Source of the DNA: Raphanus sativus
Taxonomy: Eukaryota; Streptophyta; Magnoliopsida; Brassicales; Brassicaceae
NCBI RefSeq assembly: GCF_000801105.2
Contig: NC_079513.1
Location: 23,342,273-23,406,272 of the forward strand
Length of the DNA stretch: 64,000 nt
Direction: 5' to 3'
The position numbers and the translations under genes were made by a program. Positions 37,101 to 49,443 of this stretch are shown piece after piece. Within the stretch, counting starts at the first letter, position 1; the number at the start of each line of letters is the position of its first letter. Below the pieces are notes generated by a model. That model saw only the letters and a program-made list of their open reading frames with translations. It was not told the origin of the DNA and searched no databases.

Positions 37101-37338
37101 TAGCTGCATCAGGTCTGCAATACCAGATCAAGTTTTGGATGTGGCAGACGAATTGGTTCTTCACAACGGCCTTAGAATTGGCTTCCCTGCTGCTGAGTGC
37201 TTGACAAAGGTTTTAGAAGTGGGACTTGGGTGTTCTGAAGAGTCTCCAGCAAACCGCTTGGGAATGAGTGAGGTTGTAAAAGAATTAATCTCAATCAAGG
37301 AGAGGTTCTTCAAAACCAGAAGAGGAGCTAGAAGTTAA
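34102..37338 (+). CDS. LRR receptor kinase, subfamily XII (EFR/FLS2 class), copy 3
   Basis: Predicted receptor kinase of 1007 residues. Exons 34102-36763 and 36977-37338. Signal peptide MKLFLFLSFSALMSLEAFG, LRRNT, about twenty LRRs, TM helix (with extra Leu codons, GISLLLLLLLFIASVSLCWL), and a kinase with GSGSFG, Lys728, HCD at 834-836 (non-RD) and DFG at 854-856. It is one residue longer in an LRR (QGLLPSELG) and two in the TM region than copies 1 and 2. The kinase is closest to copy 1; C-terminal exons of copies 1 and 3 are almost identical. No disabling change seen. Probable cell-surface immune receptor by family; ligand unknown. Confidence 0.94.
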
Positions 37339-38072
37339 AGTGTGTCTTGTATGCTTGCTCCTCTACAAACTTGAAAGACTTGTTGATGTATCATATTTCT
37401 TCATAATAATATGCTTTGAATGTTGTGAAACATAATGCTATGTTACTAGCAGACAAAAGATGAATGTTGTGTAAGCAATTTGGTATTTGTAATTTGGAAT
37501 TTTTATCGGAAAACAGTATTGTTTTTGCAGTTTGATATGTAATATATGTTTACTAGTTTCTAGCATCCGCTTATCTCTAACAAGTCGCAGTTAGATGCAT
37601 GTCCCAACATTGATTCACGAAAAAAAAAATATAACGATGTATATAGCAAATGTATGATGGAGTGCTAATGACATCGTGAGGAAACGTTACCATAAAGACG
37701 TTTTGAGCGGTAGCTATAACCTCTGGATATTTCAGGGATGAAAAGACAGCCGTCTATATTTTCTCTTGCTGGAAAACTTCAGAATAGTTAACAGACAATT
37801 ATATAATCATTTGCAAATTGTTACTACTTCTCTATTGCTTCATTATTTTTGTTTGCCAATGGTATTGTCAAAACTGTTTGATCGCAAGAATTGAATGAAT
37901 CTTATTCTCTCCTGCAAGTACATATAGTAATCATGGATTCAAAACCTTGATGGAAAGACAAAGTTGTTTCCTTCGTATATATGGCTGGAGCTAACAGAAA
38001 GCGGAAGGAGTAATCTACAACCACATATGAATCGATGTGAACTACTAACTGCAAATAGGTTGCTGCAGGCAG
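37339..38072. other. 3' UTR of kinase 3 and intergenic sequence
   Basis: The conserved kinase 3' UTR runs to about 37560. After that no gene is seen up to the convergent gene at 38073. Confidence 0.5.
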
Positions 38073-38994
38073 CTAATTTAAACCCTTTTTGGTTTGAGGT
38101 TGTTTTAGTTGCTTCAAAACGTTCCAGGCTGCGTTCCTGCCCTTGGGTTTCTTGAAACCATCGCCGCCTTTCTTGTTGCTCGGTGATGGTTTGTCACTGC
38201 TCTTAGGGGACTTGCTAGGATGGTTTTGTTCCTCAGACTGTTTCCTTTTCAAGTCACCGTTTATTTCCCGGCTTGGCTCAACCTTCGGTTCACTGAAAGA
38301 GTATGCATTTTGAGTTTTTTACAAGTTATAGAGAGACAGTAAAAAAAGAAAAACAGAAACGAAACAGATAATAGGTGACAGAATGCACTGCTATCAATAA
38401 TGACTTCATTTGTTGAGAAGCAAACGGAATATAAAATCGAAGGGTGGTACAGACCTAAAAGACATTCTTCCTCCATTACTGCTAGAGCTTGTGGGAACAG
38501 AAGCATCTGTTTCTGGACCGCTTGTGGCTTCTTCATTCAGTTTCTAAAGAAAGAAAGAGTCTAATTTTTACAGAGAGCTCAAAAGGAGAAGAACATCAAG
38601 CGTAAACTATCTCAGGCCTTAGCGTCCACAGAAACAAACCTCGATGGAGGGGTTGAAAGACTGAAACGACATGCGTCCTAACAAGGCTCCAGGCTGAGGA
38701 TCCCAGTCTGTTATAACCACACTGCATCAATCAATCATCAAATCACGTGTTACAAAATAAAACCAAACACATGATATCTGATACTGACAACAAAAAAAAC
38801 GAACAATAAAAGTTAATGTCATGATTCATGAACAAAGGGTAAAACAACACATACACACACAACTACAGCAAACAAAACATTAACAAAAACAAAAAAACAA
38901 ACCACTTCTTTGCAACGACACTTCCGAGAGAAGAAAAACTCCCATTTGGCTCTTTATCAATCTTCTTCTCCTCTTTCGCAGCAGATCTTTGCAT
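38073..38994 (-). CDS. Small basic protein, At5g59460 type (listed as scarecrow-like 11-related)
   Basis: A 160-residue protein from four exons on the minus strand: 38903-38994, 38640-38721, 38455-38543 and 38073-38292, all with GT-AG borders and a continuous frame. It starts MQRSAAKEEKKIDKEPNGSF, has VVITDWDPQPGALLGRMSFQ at about 58% acidic-neutral composition, a Ser-rich middle (TSSSSNGGRMSF) and a very basic C-terminus (KKGGDGFKKPKGRNAAWNVL ... KKGLN). The C-terminal basic part suggests a nuclear or RNA/DNA-associated protein. The GRAS domain of true scarecrow-like factors is absent, so the database name is probably misleading. Intact, unlike its former neighbours. Confidence 0.88.
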
Positions 38995-39569
38995 AAACTA
39001 GAAACAAACAGCACCAACCAGTATATAAAGTTCATCAAACCAACTTGATTCTCATACTAGACTCACAAACTGTAAAAGCTACACGACTGATAACGCAGTT
39101 TCGTTACTGAAAGTTTGCAACTTTGGTACCAAATCAACTCTATAACTTGTGATAAGCATGTGTGCATATCGATGGATAAAGCTACATGTAAAGATAAAAC
39201 ACAAACCTTTAGATTCCTCAAAGTACTACTAATCTCCCTCTTCGCCATTGTAGTAGCTTCTTCTCCGATACAGATACCAACACGAGATTTCCGGTTCCGG
39301 AGAGGAGAGGATGAACAAATCGAATCGAGTGTTATCGTTATTATATTAGGTTCAGTTTCCGACAAGAAGAAGCTCTGTCCAACAATTGGCTACAGTTTAG
39401 GTTTAAATTAACTGGTAAAAGCTAACCGATTCAAACCGTACCAATTTGAAAATTTAAAATTAAATACCAAACCGAAATTGAATTGGTTTAGTTTTTGGGT
39501 ATTTGAAACTGAACCGGATTCTAATCTGCGAAAACAAGTCCTTTCGGTCCAAAGAGTGTGAGAGGCCTT

Positions 39570-40058
39570 GAGTGTTGCTGCATTTGAGCTAGAATTGGTT
39601 GGTTACACAATCTCACTCGCGTGTATTGTCTTGACAAGAAGCTTCCTTCTCAGCTTTTGGTGAACTTGTGTTTCTTTTGATCCAAGCTTTGATCTTGGTG
39701 TGGCTTGTGGTTACTATTTCACTCGACCACCTCTCTCTGTTTCAACTTGGGTCAGAGCAGTTCTGTTCTTTGCTTTAGCACCAACTCTGTTCACTTGTCG
39801 GATTGATCCTTTTGGTTATGGTTCGAAGTATTTGATACTGCTGTCTTCGAAAGTTGCTCAGATTTGGAAGAATTTCAGAAACAAGAGCACTGGGCACAGC
39901 TTAGTTTCTTGACTTGTTTGATTAACTTGGGTGGAGCCATGGCGAGAGTTTTCACCAGCGTTCAGGAGAATGCTCCGTTTAGTATGGTGTCTGTCTCCTT
40001 GCATGGAATCATCATGATTCAGATTCTTTTGTATATGTCAAAAGGAGAGGAAGAATAA
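39570..40058 (+). pseudogene. MPDU1-like (At5g59470 type) pseudogene
   Basis: MPDU1 proteins are PQ-loop membrane proteins needed for use of dolichol-phosphate sugars in the ER. The relic reads VAAFELELVGYTISLACIVL, a frame change with a TGA near the GEL/FLLIQAL region, then ACGYYFTRPPLSVSTWVRAV and SSKVAQIWKNFRNKSTG (the PQ motif). After another frameshift it reads QLSFLTCLINLGGAMARVFT and HGIIMIQILLYMSKGEEE. Introns expected in the gene are not seen between the last motifs, so part may be deleted. Two or more frameshifts make it non-functional. Confidence 0.8.
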
Positions 40059-40322
40059 AAGCAAGTGAATGATTAAAAAAAAAAAAGATGTCATTAGAAT
40101 CATTGCACTTATCCATTGTAAAGGAGATTAAAAAGATGTTTGCATTCATTTTTTTTATATTATCAAATTAAAATAAAACTCAACTTGTTTCATTACATTC
40201 CATGTTTCTCTCAATAAAAGGCTTGCTTTAGATTACACTTATTATTTTTTTTCTCCTCAAAGAGTGAGTATAGTGATGATAAGAAATGTGTAACTATCAG
40301 CAGCTGAGATGAAATGTTTGTT

Positions 40323-41794
40323 TTAAGCTATGGTTTCAATGGCAACCTTCTGCCTGGCTCTAATCTCCTCGGCTTTGTCGTCAGCAGCATCCCACAGTTC
40401 AGGAAAAGCTTCACGTATGTTGTGAATATGCTCCAGTGCAATATCTACCCCTTCCGCTTTGTGTGAGGTCCCAACCTAAATAATACAGTAACAAGAAGTC
40501 AGCGTTGAGATTGATAAGTTCTGTTACAAGTCTCTGCTTCTTTTACTTACCCATACAGTGTGGAGACCCACACGTTTCCCGGTTTGAATGTTACGGATGC
40601 TGTCATCAAAGAACAACTGCAAAAACCACCAAGTAGTTTTTGAGGTTTAGTGATAATATAAAAACGAAAGAGAGGTAGAGATTTTGATTGTGTTCTTACT
40701 GTCTTGTGAGGATTGATGTTGGTCATCTTGAAAACCTGTTCGAATGCTCCTTCAGATGGTTTGCAAATAACCGGAGTCTTTGGGAGTTCAACGCTTGGGT
40801 CAGGATTTGCGATGTAACTGCTTATGTCGAAGATCTCTCTGGCTTCAGTAGCAGCAACAGGAGATTCGGTTTTGGTGATGGGGTTGAGAGTCTCGAAAGA
40901 TATGATTCTTTCAAAGCAGTCCTCTAGGCCTAGCCTAGCAATGATCTTGGCTGCATGAGCCTTGTCTGCGTTCGTGAAAACCTGTAGGCAGAAGAGATGA
41001 GAGAATATATAGGTAAATGGAAGCAAAACGTAAGAGGTTAGTAAAAGAAAAATACATACAACTTTGCGAATAGGCAAGCTGAGAATGATATTCCTCAGAA
41101 CAGGGTCAGGCTTGAGTGTTGCGTATGGCAATCTCCCATGAACAAAACTGTGTAACAAAAGAAGGAGTCTTTAAGTACCAAAACACCTCTAAAAGAATGA
41201 TAAGCAAATATAAAAAATGGGGAGGTAAAGTTGAGTACCGATGGAAATCGTCATAGTCAAAGTCATAACCCACAGCCTGAAAAGAATCAACATCAGAACT
41301 GATTGGTAGATACACAAGTAGTAGGTTATTGTAACAGGAAGATACCTTGAGACCGGCCATAGTAGTTCCATAGATTTTGTAAAGAGAAAGGCAGAGTTCT
41401 TGGACTTTATCTTCTTCAATACCAAGTTTCTGAGTCATATACTCTACCATGGCAGCAACAAGAACAAACACATGTTCAGCTATAACATGAACAAACCAAT
41501 TTTCAAGATAAGAAGAAGAAGAAAGAAATGAGTTAACCTTGAATGTTGTTTTTAACAAGCGTAGCGAGACCAGAACTGAAAGGGTAAAGAGTATCATCTA
41601 TATCTGTTTCATCAAAGTCATACAAATATTATAATCAGTTAAAAAGGTTGAAACTTTAAAACCATAGTTTCTCAATAACAAATCAAATGTTTTAACATTG
41701 AAAATAAAAGTAATCATATTTTTATCTTCTTACCGAATAAAAGACAATCATACTTGGGTCCGGAAGTTTTCTGAAAGTTCTCCTCGTACGCCAT
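40323..41794 (-). CDS. HAD-like hydrolase, pyrimidine 5'-nucleotidase type (At5g59480 type)
   Basis: Cytosolic HAD phosphatase of 283 residues, related to yeast SDT1/PHM8 nucleotidases. Eight minus-strand exons: 41734-41794, 41538-41603, 41346-41443, 41239-41276, 41060-41147, 40700-40981, 40551-40616 and 40323-40475; the lengths sum to 284 codons. Motif I is DIDDT (Asp21 nucleophile, Asp23), split by intron 1. Motif II is VFTNAD (118-123), motif III the Lys in VICKPS, and motif IV FFDDS (Asp215/Asp216). All catalytic residues are present, so it should be active. It probably dephosphorylates UMP/CMP-like substrates, inferred from the family. A promoter shared with nothing else lies upstream; the leader (41800-42200) may contain an intron. 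Confidence 0.93.
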
Positions 41795-42239
41795 TTTTAA
41801 TTACCAAGTTGATAGACACCTGAATCAAATAAATTAACAAACTTAATCTCAATCCCTCCAATGACAAGAGATCCAAACAAAACACTTCTAGTTTTACTAC
41901 CATTATAAGTCTTTCATCGACAACATACACATCTCTATAGATAAACTCCAAACCATAACTCGAAATAACAATTTAAAAAAAAAAACACTTAACGAATCGA
42001 TAAATAGAAATCATTAAGGGAGAAAAAAAAAGCTGAAAATGCTAACAATGTAACCATCCAAATTGAAACAGAAAAGATATTGGAAAGGAAACTGAAACCT
42101 AACCAATGAAGAAGTGGTTTTTTCTTTACCTTTCTTTTTTTTTTTTCTGATCCAAAGAAACTTCGAGAGAGAAGAAAGAAAAAAGATGGAGAAGCAATGA
42201 AGGGAAGAAATATCTTTAAATAATAAATAGAAGTCGAAA

Positions 42240-42797
42240 TGTTTTGAGAGCCAAGCGTTTCGATGGGTGTGTGGGGTTCTCATTACACATCCATTGGTCG
42301 TCGTTCAATCTGGGAGAGACCAAAGCTTTTTCTTTCACTCACGTCCACATCCCAGATTTCTCCACGTGTTATTTCGCCTTTTTATTTTCGTTTCCTTATC
42401 GAGCGAGTAATTGGACGGCACGCGTAGGTTTTAACTTTTAAGAGCCGACCTCCAACGCTTTTTCAAAGTATGACGTGCGCCTTAATTTGATCCCTCCTTA
42501 AAACTCGGTTCCGGTTTACATTGATGTACCATTCCGGTCTATATGGACCGGATACTATTATCAGCACTCGCCAAACATGAGCAAATGCTTGCTCTGACTG
42601 CCATTGCCCATGACTCTTTATGCCCGCTCTCTTGGTTCGTAGACGGACTTCTCTTGATTTGTCGATGTTGCTTGCATTCAATTTATGAAAACTCGAAAAT
42701 ATTAACTTCAGAATTATCCCTGGTTGTTTCATCTGCATGCTAACAAAAGTTACCTTCATTTTACCAAAAAAAAAAAAAGTTACCTTTTAATATCTTA
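42240..42797. other. Intergenic, no gene seen
   Basis: GC-balanced sequence upstream of the HAD gene with several ACGTG-type motifs (CACGTCC, CCACGTG near 42362). No supported gene. Confidence 0.4.
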
Positions 42798-43855
42798 CTA
42801 GATGATAACCCGCGCCATGCGCGGAGTGAGTTTTTAAAATATGTTGTATTGAAATATTACAATTAGAATGCATCTTGTTATCGAGAATTTTTTTACATTT
42901 GATTTGGGGTGGACATTGATACCATTTGGTTCAGTTTAGTTTGGTTCGGTTCAGTTATATTTCGATTTTTTGTGAGTTCGATCCGGTTCAGATCTGCGGG
43001 TTCGGTTTAGATTTGGACTCAGATAACTCATTTTATTTAAAAAAAAAAAAAAATTCGTATATACTTTAAATTTCTCAAAATATAAAAATAAAAAAATTAT
43101 TTATAATATATAAATGTGTATAATGCAAGGTAAAATACTTAAACTTAACATAAAATTTGGTTAGCTTCAATATTCGGATAAGAAATCAATAGATATTTGA
43201 AGTATTGGTATTTTGAATATCATTTAACTATTTTAATCATGTATTTTTTAACTATTTGTAAATATTTTCAAGTATTTTGGACAACTTAACATTTTATATA
43301 TTTTTAATATTCTTTTAGATATTAAATTCTAAAAAAATTAATATATTTAAGTATATAAATCTGGTTTCGATATATTCGATATCTGAAATATTTCATTTCG
43401 GATCATGTTCTGTTCTAAAAAGTATTATCTTAATAACATCTTAAAATTTTTGGTAATTTATAGACGTTTTAAGAAATTCAAAATATAACATATATGAAAA
43501 AAACTATTTTTTAAGATATGTTTAAGTGATTTTTTTTTATAATATTAATTAAAATAAAATGTAGAGGATACAAATTTTTTTATCAAATATTTTTGATTTG
43601 TAATCATTAATTATCATATATACGTTAATCGTATTAGGTAATTTCGTAGTTTTTATTTAAGGAAATAAACTTACGTAGTTTTTATTTAAGGAAAGAATTT
43701 AAGACTATTGATTAATATGATAATTAGTTTAATAAAAAGTATAATATATATTTATATGGACCAACATATTTTTCTAAGGATTTCTGAGAATCATCCTAGT
43801 GATGACACGTGGCTACAAAACATGTTGTAATGTTCCAGGATTAATATATAGGGGA
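42798..43855 (-). mobile_element. Non-autonomous Helitron (minus orientation)
   Basis: On the minus strand it ends with the hairpin CCGCGC-ATG-GCGCGG, then GTTATCAT and CTAG, followed by T (42797). This is the crucifer Helitron 3' signature. The 5' end is placed at the TC corresponding to GGGGA|T at 43855; a second candidate is at 43862. The interior is AT-rich and non-coding, with TGATGACACGTGGC near the 5' end as in the remnant at 7851-8613. Confidence 0.75.
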
Positions 43856-45568
43856 TAGGGGATCTTAAGTTTCTGTTTCGTTCAAATTTAGTTTTAGAGT
43901 TTTTTCTTGATATGTGACAAAAAAAATATATAAATGCACTGACATACATAGCTAAATTAATTCTGTTAATATTTCCTCCCTATACTAGTAATATATAACG
44001 AACATTGAAATGTTACCGTATATATTCTTAACAAATATTGTTCGATGTCTCAGCACATAAAAGAATCTAAATCAAATTATGTTTTGAGATATATAGTAAT
44101 ATCAAACTAATATTTTGTATTTAGATTTTTGTTAAGATACCAAATCTGAACCTCTCCAATGAAGATATCCCAACATTTATTATTTTAATGAATCTCTAAG
44201 GAGCCAATTTCTGGAAAACTAAACTAAAACTCGATAGTAAGGAGACGATTTCCCCATCTGATGATCTGATTTCGAGAAGGTTGGTTTTTGAAATTTTAAC
44301 GATTTGTAACTGGTTTGTTTACGTGTTAGCTGCTTATTATGCGTTTACGTATGTATTTTGAATACAGTCGCAATTCCTTACAAAAATATTCAATTATGAA
44401 TAACCACGATCATTTTTTTTGTTGACAATCAGATCACACGATGGGGGTTGATATTCCACGCGAATTGGAAGATGAAATCCTCTCAAGAGTTCCAGAAAAA
44501 AATCACTTGCAAGATTCAGATCTGTATGCAAGCAGTGGAACACGCAGCTTGTAGACGAGACCTTCCTCGAGCAGCACTCGTCTCGTATGGACTACAACTA
44601 TGATGATAATGGTGATCAACATCGGATTATAATAAACAATGCTCGTAGTAGGTTATCTTCCTTGGGCATGGTTGATCCGTCTTCAGCAATCATTAACGAC
44701 ATAAGCCTCATAAACAGAAAATATACTCACGAGATGCGCAAGAGGATCAAAGTGTACAAGATTGTTCACTGCACCGGTCTATTATTGTGTGTCATGGACA
44801 ACCAGCTTTTGGTATGGAACCCGATGTTGAAAGAGACATGATGGGTCAAATGCGGCAGTGACTTCCATTGTTTTGATGATGCCTACGGTCTTGGATTCAT
44901 CCGCCAATCACCACCAACCCATCGCAGCTACAAAATCGTTAGGTTTCGATGTGCTCGTAACGATAGAGATCGACCTCCAAGGGTTGAAGTCTACGAATTC
45001 AGTTCTAATAGTTGGAAGGTTATAGTTGATGATATTACTTTTGATTGACATCTTAAACTACCATTGTCGAATGTGTCTCTAGGGGGAAATCCATACTGGA
45101 TTGGTCTTCGACAAGATGAAGCTTTCATACAAAGCTTCGATTTCTCCAACGAAAGATTTCAACCCTTGGATCAACAGCTTCCTTTTGGGTATAATGAGCA
45201 TAATCCTATAGCACTGGAGACCTTTCGGGGAAACAAGCTTTCTCTGTTAGAGCAATGCCATCTAACAAGGAAGATATCCATATGGGTGAGACATTTGATA
45301 ACACCTTGGACCATACTAATGGTCGTGACTATACCACATTTTCCTATGTTACATCAACCTCCTCCTCCACTAGTAAAGACACGTGCCTGGTTGTATCGTA
45401 GTCGCTTTTCTATAAGTTATTTTGTCGATAGAAACGACGAGACACTCGTCATATCTGTGTTTGGCGAGGGTCCTAGATCTGTTAGCATTTACAGAGTCAG
45501 GGACAAGGAGTTCCAAAGAGTTTATGCAGACACAGCCGGAAGTTCGTGCAGCTACGTACCCAGTTTAG

Positions 45569-46353
45569 TGTTGGAACTATTTTTTTAGCAATGTATTCAT
45601 ATGCTAAAAATAGAGTTAGTGTGAATGAGAAATGGAGGTCTAATGTGTGTGATTTGAGAAACTTGTATAAAGTTACAAATATACACATTAGATATTTGGA
45701 TTGGGGTTTTGATTTGTTAGTTGGACTTCATGTTCATTAACTTAATCTTATAAACCAAATATATGTGATCTTTTATATTGATAAAATATAAAAAAGAAAT
45801 TCATTTAAAGTATATTATTTTGTTTGAATGAGTCAAATAGTAATAATTATACTCTTTAATTTCTTGGTCAAAATGTGAAATGAATTCACATAATAATGAC
45901 AAGAAATAAAGACTCCATTAGTGCACCATGGGAGGTTTCATTTTATGTTAAAAAATGAAACTTGTGCTTCTCATTGTTTTCTATATAAAGCCTCATGGCA
46001 ATGTAGAAAAAGAGATATCCAACACCAAAAGAAAAACCACATTCTCCTATATTGAATAGTCATGTTAGTATTTTTATTTCTTGAGTCTGAGAGTGCAACA
46101 CAAAACTAGGGTCGATAGATTCTGTTTTTCGGTGATGGTAAACAGAAACAATGCTGCAGTTGTATCCTGGGAATCTGAGCGCTATGCAACCGTCACACTA
46201 CGGGGCGTTTAAAGATTTAAGGAAAGAGATTAACCATCTCGACTCTGCAATGTTTTCTTCATTCGTTTGTTTCGGTATTGTATTTTTGATTTTTGTTCTT
46301 ATTATTTTTATAAATATCAGTTGTCCCTATCGTAGTGAAATAAGGTTCTTACA
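45569..46353 (+). repeat. 5' LTR
   Basis: Contains a TATA-like CTATATAAAGCCTC (about 45978-45991) and downstream leader, so it can act as a promoter reading toward 46 kb. Identical, apart from one base, to 48659-49443. Confidence 0.95.
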
Positions 46354-48658
46354 CTCTTAAATCTTTAAATATTGTTTATGCTTTGCACTAACAATACTGA
46401 TATTTGTTAAAAGTTCTGGTTTTTAAGAACAGGCTAATCAACAGTCTCGAAACAAAATCTGGAGCTGTGCTTTCTCCAACCAATTCTGCTATTGTGTAAA
46501 GTTTGTATTATTTTACTAACAAAAACTGATTTTTTTTTAAAGTGTTTTGTTGTGAGCACAGGAAACAAAGAACTCATGGCGATGGTTGAATGATTATGTG
46601 CTGATCGTGAGTTTTAACAATCAACATTTGTTATAATCTCTACTTGAACCGGAAAAGGGAAGTTAGTTCTGAATATTTTATTGGTTTCATCTCTGAACTT
46701 TATTTATTAGGCTTCTAACGATTGGTTTTTTGATTATTTACTATCTCATAAAGGTAAATATCAAAAGAATTTGTTATTAGTCTCTAAGGCTTTGACCTTG
46801 TTTACCGGTTTGAGTCTCACTTTTGTGTAAAGTGAAACTATTTTTTGGCATTGATTTTGGTCATGAAAGCATTTCTTAAGTGTGGTCAAACACATGCGTT
46901 AAGATGATCAAATAATTTATTTTGTTCAAAGTGTGTTACTGATTTGATTTGGTTAAAGACAATTTATTTGAAGGAGAATGTCTAACGTTTTGTTTTCTAG
47001 TTTCAGATTTTTTTTTCTGGAACAACTTAATTTAATTATTAAGCACATGAATGGATGACCATGAGAAAACAAAAAGGAGTCTGAGTTTAAAAAATATGAT
47101 GAAAACATATTTATAAACAACATTTTTGATCTTTTGAGATCTAGTTGTATGGATGGAAATGAATTTTGTGAGTCGACGCCCCAAATTAAATTTGGGAGAG
47201 GTCTGCCACATATAAATCATTTGCCATAAGAAATAAAATGTTTGTTGATATTAATCAAAACATTTGTATTTCGTCAATGCTTAAATGCACCTCTTAAAAA
47301 GGTTGACCATACAAAACCAGTGAGAATTTTTAGACCAATATGACTGAAACTTACATGTGTATTGTAGTTTCTAAAGACAATATGTTTGAGAATAACCATA
47401 AAAAATGGTGGTTTTGATGGTACAAACAATATCATATAATGATATGTATAATTGCTAAAAGCAAAAATATGTTTTGGAAAATTAATTCAAAATATATACA
47501 AGTTAGATTTATAAATCAACTTGAGAGAACTATGAAAATAGTTTTATCTAAAATGTGATCTCCTGAGAATGAAATACATTTTAAAGAAAATTGTAATAAT
47601 TTTCGAAATTGTTTTTATTATTCATTTAAATCTAAAGGAGTAGTAGATTAAATTTCTAAACTCTTAAGAGATGTTAAATGTAAATATGCATTTTTTGAGC
47701 TATCTCAAGAAATGTGGGGGAAGCTTTGCTTACCAAATAAAGTCATTGGCAAGAGGCCAAATGAACTTAGTGATAGTTATCAAACTATGGTTTAAAAAAA
47801 AAAAACTAGTGTCATACACTGAGTTTTGTGTATAATGGTTAATTGTATCTTGAGGAAAAAAAAAGATGACAAAAATCATTAGACAATTGATCTCGACTAA
47901 TCTCAATTGATTATGTTCAATGTGATGACAACCTAGGATCCTGTTATTAAAGGTGTGTCATGAGATCAAATTGTAATATCATCAAGAGGAATGGGTTTAG
48001 CCTATGAACTAAGATGAAGTTTGGCGGTAACTCTACTTATCAGATTGGAGATCCCAAGAAATAGGTTCAAGGAGACAACTAAGTCAAACTAAATCTGCCC
48101 AAAGCACTGTAAGACTTCGGTCTATACCCAGTTCCTAGGATGATTAAACAGTGCTACATGTAAGGAATAAAGGATAAGCATTTGCTTTTAATGATTTGTG
48201 CCAATTGTTTTGAGATATGAATGGAGTAGTACATGATATTCCTCTAAACAAAACTAATGGCAAATCACCTTGTGAGTGTGAAATGGGGCCGTTTCTAGGA
48301 GAATAAAAAGGCTATATTCTCCAAGTTCACTCATGATAACCAGGACTGTTCACGGCCACAATGAACACAATAGAGAACCTAGTTCTGTGAGAGAATGAAG
48401 CTGTGTTTTGGCTATTGTCTAGGTTTACACCAAAGCCCGGGAGGTTCAAGACATCATGGCCACCTCCTGGCCGAGTAAATCCGATAGCTATTAACAATGA
48501 CTGGTTCAAGGCTGAAAAATTGCTACCAACTCATCATGCAGTGAATTTCTCGCTTGTACTCTCAAAAGTCTTTAGGTGAGTCTTGTCGAGTCTTGTCTAG
48601 GAAGTCAAGTCTGTCGAGTCATCTAGTGTCTAGAAGCATTTCTATTCATGTGGGGGAT

Positions 48659-49443
48659 TGTTGGAACTATTTTTTTAGCAATGTATTCATATGCTAAAAA
48701 TAGAGTTAGTGTGAATGAGAAATGGAGGTCTAATGTGTGTGATTTGAGAAACTTGTATAAAGTTACAAATATACACATTAGATATTTGGATTGGGGTTTT
48801 GATTTGTTAGTTGGACTTCATGTTCATTAACTTAATCTTATAAACCAAATATATGTGATCTTTTATATTGATAAAATATAAAAAAGAAATTCATTTAAAG
48901 TATATTATTTTGTTTGAATGAGTCAAATAGTAATAATTATACTCTTTAATTTCTTGGTCAAAATGTGAAATGAATTCACATAATAATGACAAGAAATAAA
49001 GACTCCATTAGTGCACCATGGGAGGTTTCATTTTATGTTAAAAAATGAAACTTGTGCTTCTCATTGTTTTCTATATAAAGCCTCATGGCAATGTAGAAAA
49101 AGAGATATCCAACACCAAAAGAAAAACCACATTCTCCTATATTGAATAGTCATGTTAGTATTTTTATTTCTTGAGTCTGAGAGTGCAACACAAAACTAGG
49201 GTCGATAGATTCTGTTTTTCGGTGATGGTAAACAGAAACAATGCTGCAGTTGTATCCTGGGAATCTGAGCGCTATGCAACCGTCACACTACGGGGCGTTT
49301 AAAGATTTAAGGAAAGAGATTAACCATCTCGACTCTGCAATGTTTTCTTCATTCGTTTGTTTCGGTATTGTATTTTTGATTTTTGTTCTTATTATTTTTA
49401 TAAATATCAGTTGTCCCTATTGTAGTGAAATAAGGTTCTTACA
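48659..49443 (+). repeat. 3' LTR
   Basis: Right copy of the 785-bp repeat, directly after the polypurine tract. Its TATA-like CTATATAAAGCC (about 49069) points into the 3' end of the F-box pseudogene. Confidence 0.95.

Larger units (their letters stand above)
45569..49443 (+). mobile_element. Young non-autonomous LTR retrotransposon (3.9 kb), TSD TTTAG
   Basis: Two 785-bp direct repeats, 45569-46353 and 48659-49443, each starting TGTTGGAACTA and ending CTTACA. Reading them side by side I see one difference (C46331/T49421). The flanks are TTTAG (45564-45568 and 49444-49448), a perfect 5-bp duplication. A purine tract, GTGGGGGAT, sits directly before the right LTR. The 2.3-kb interior has no gag or pol frame, so it needs proteins from another element. 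The TGTTGGAA end and purine tract are Copia-like. Confidence 0.95.

Noticed and set aside
39063..39411. Overlapping frames on both strands near 39.2 kb
   Set aside because: They lie in the likely promoter/leader of the minus-strand At5g59460-type gene and match no family.
46151..46360. 69-codon frame with a hydrophobic segment in the 5' LTR (also at 49241)
   Set aside because: It lies within the LTR leader and is duplicated only because the LTR is; no sign of a protein gene.
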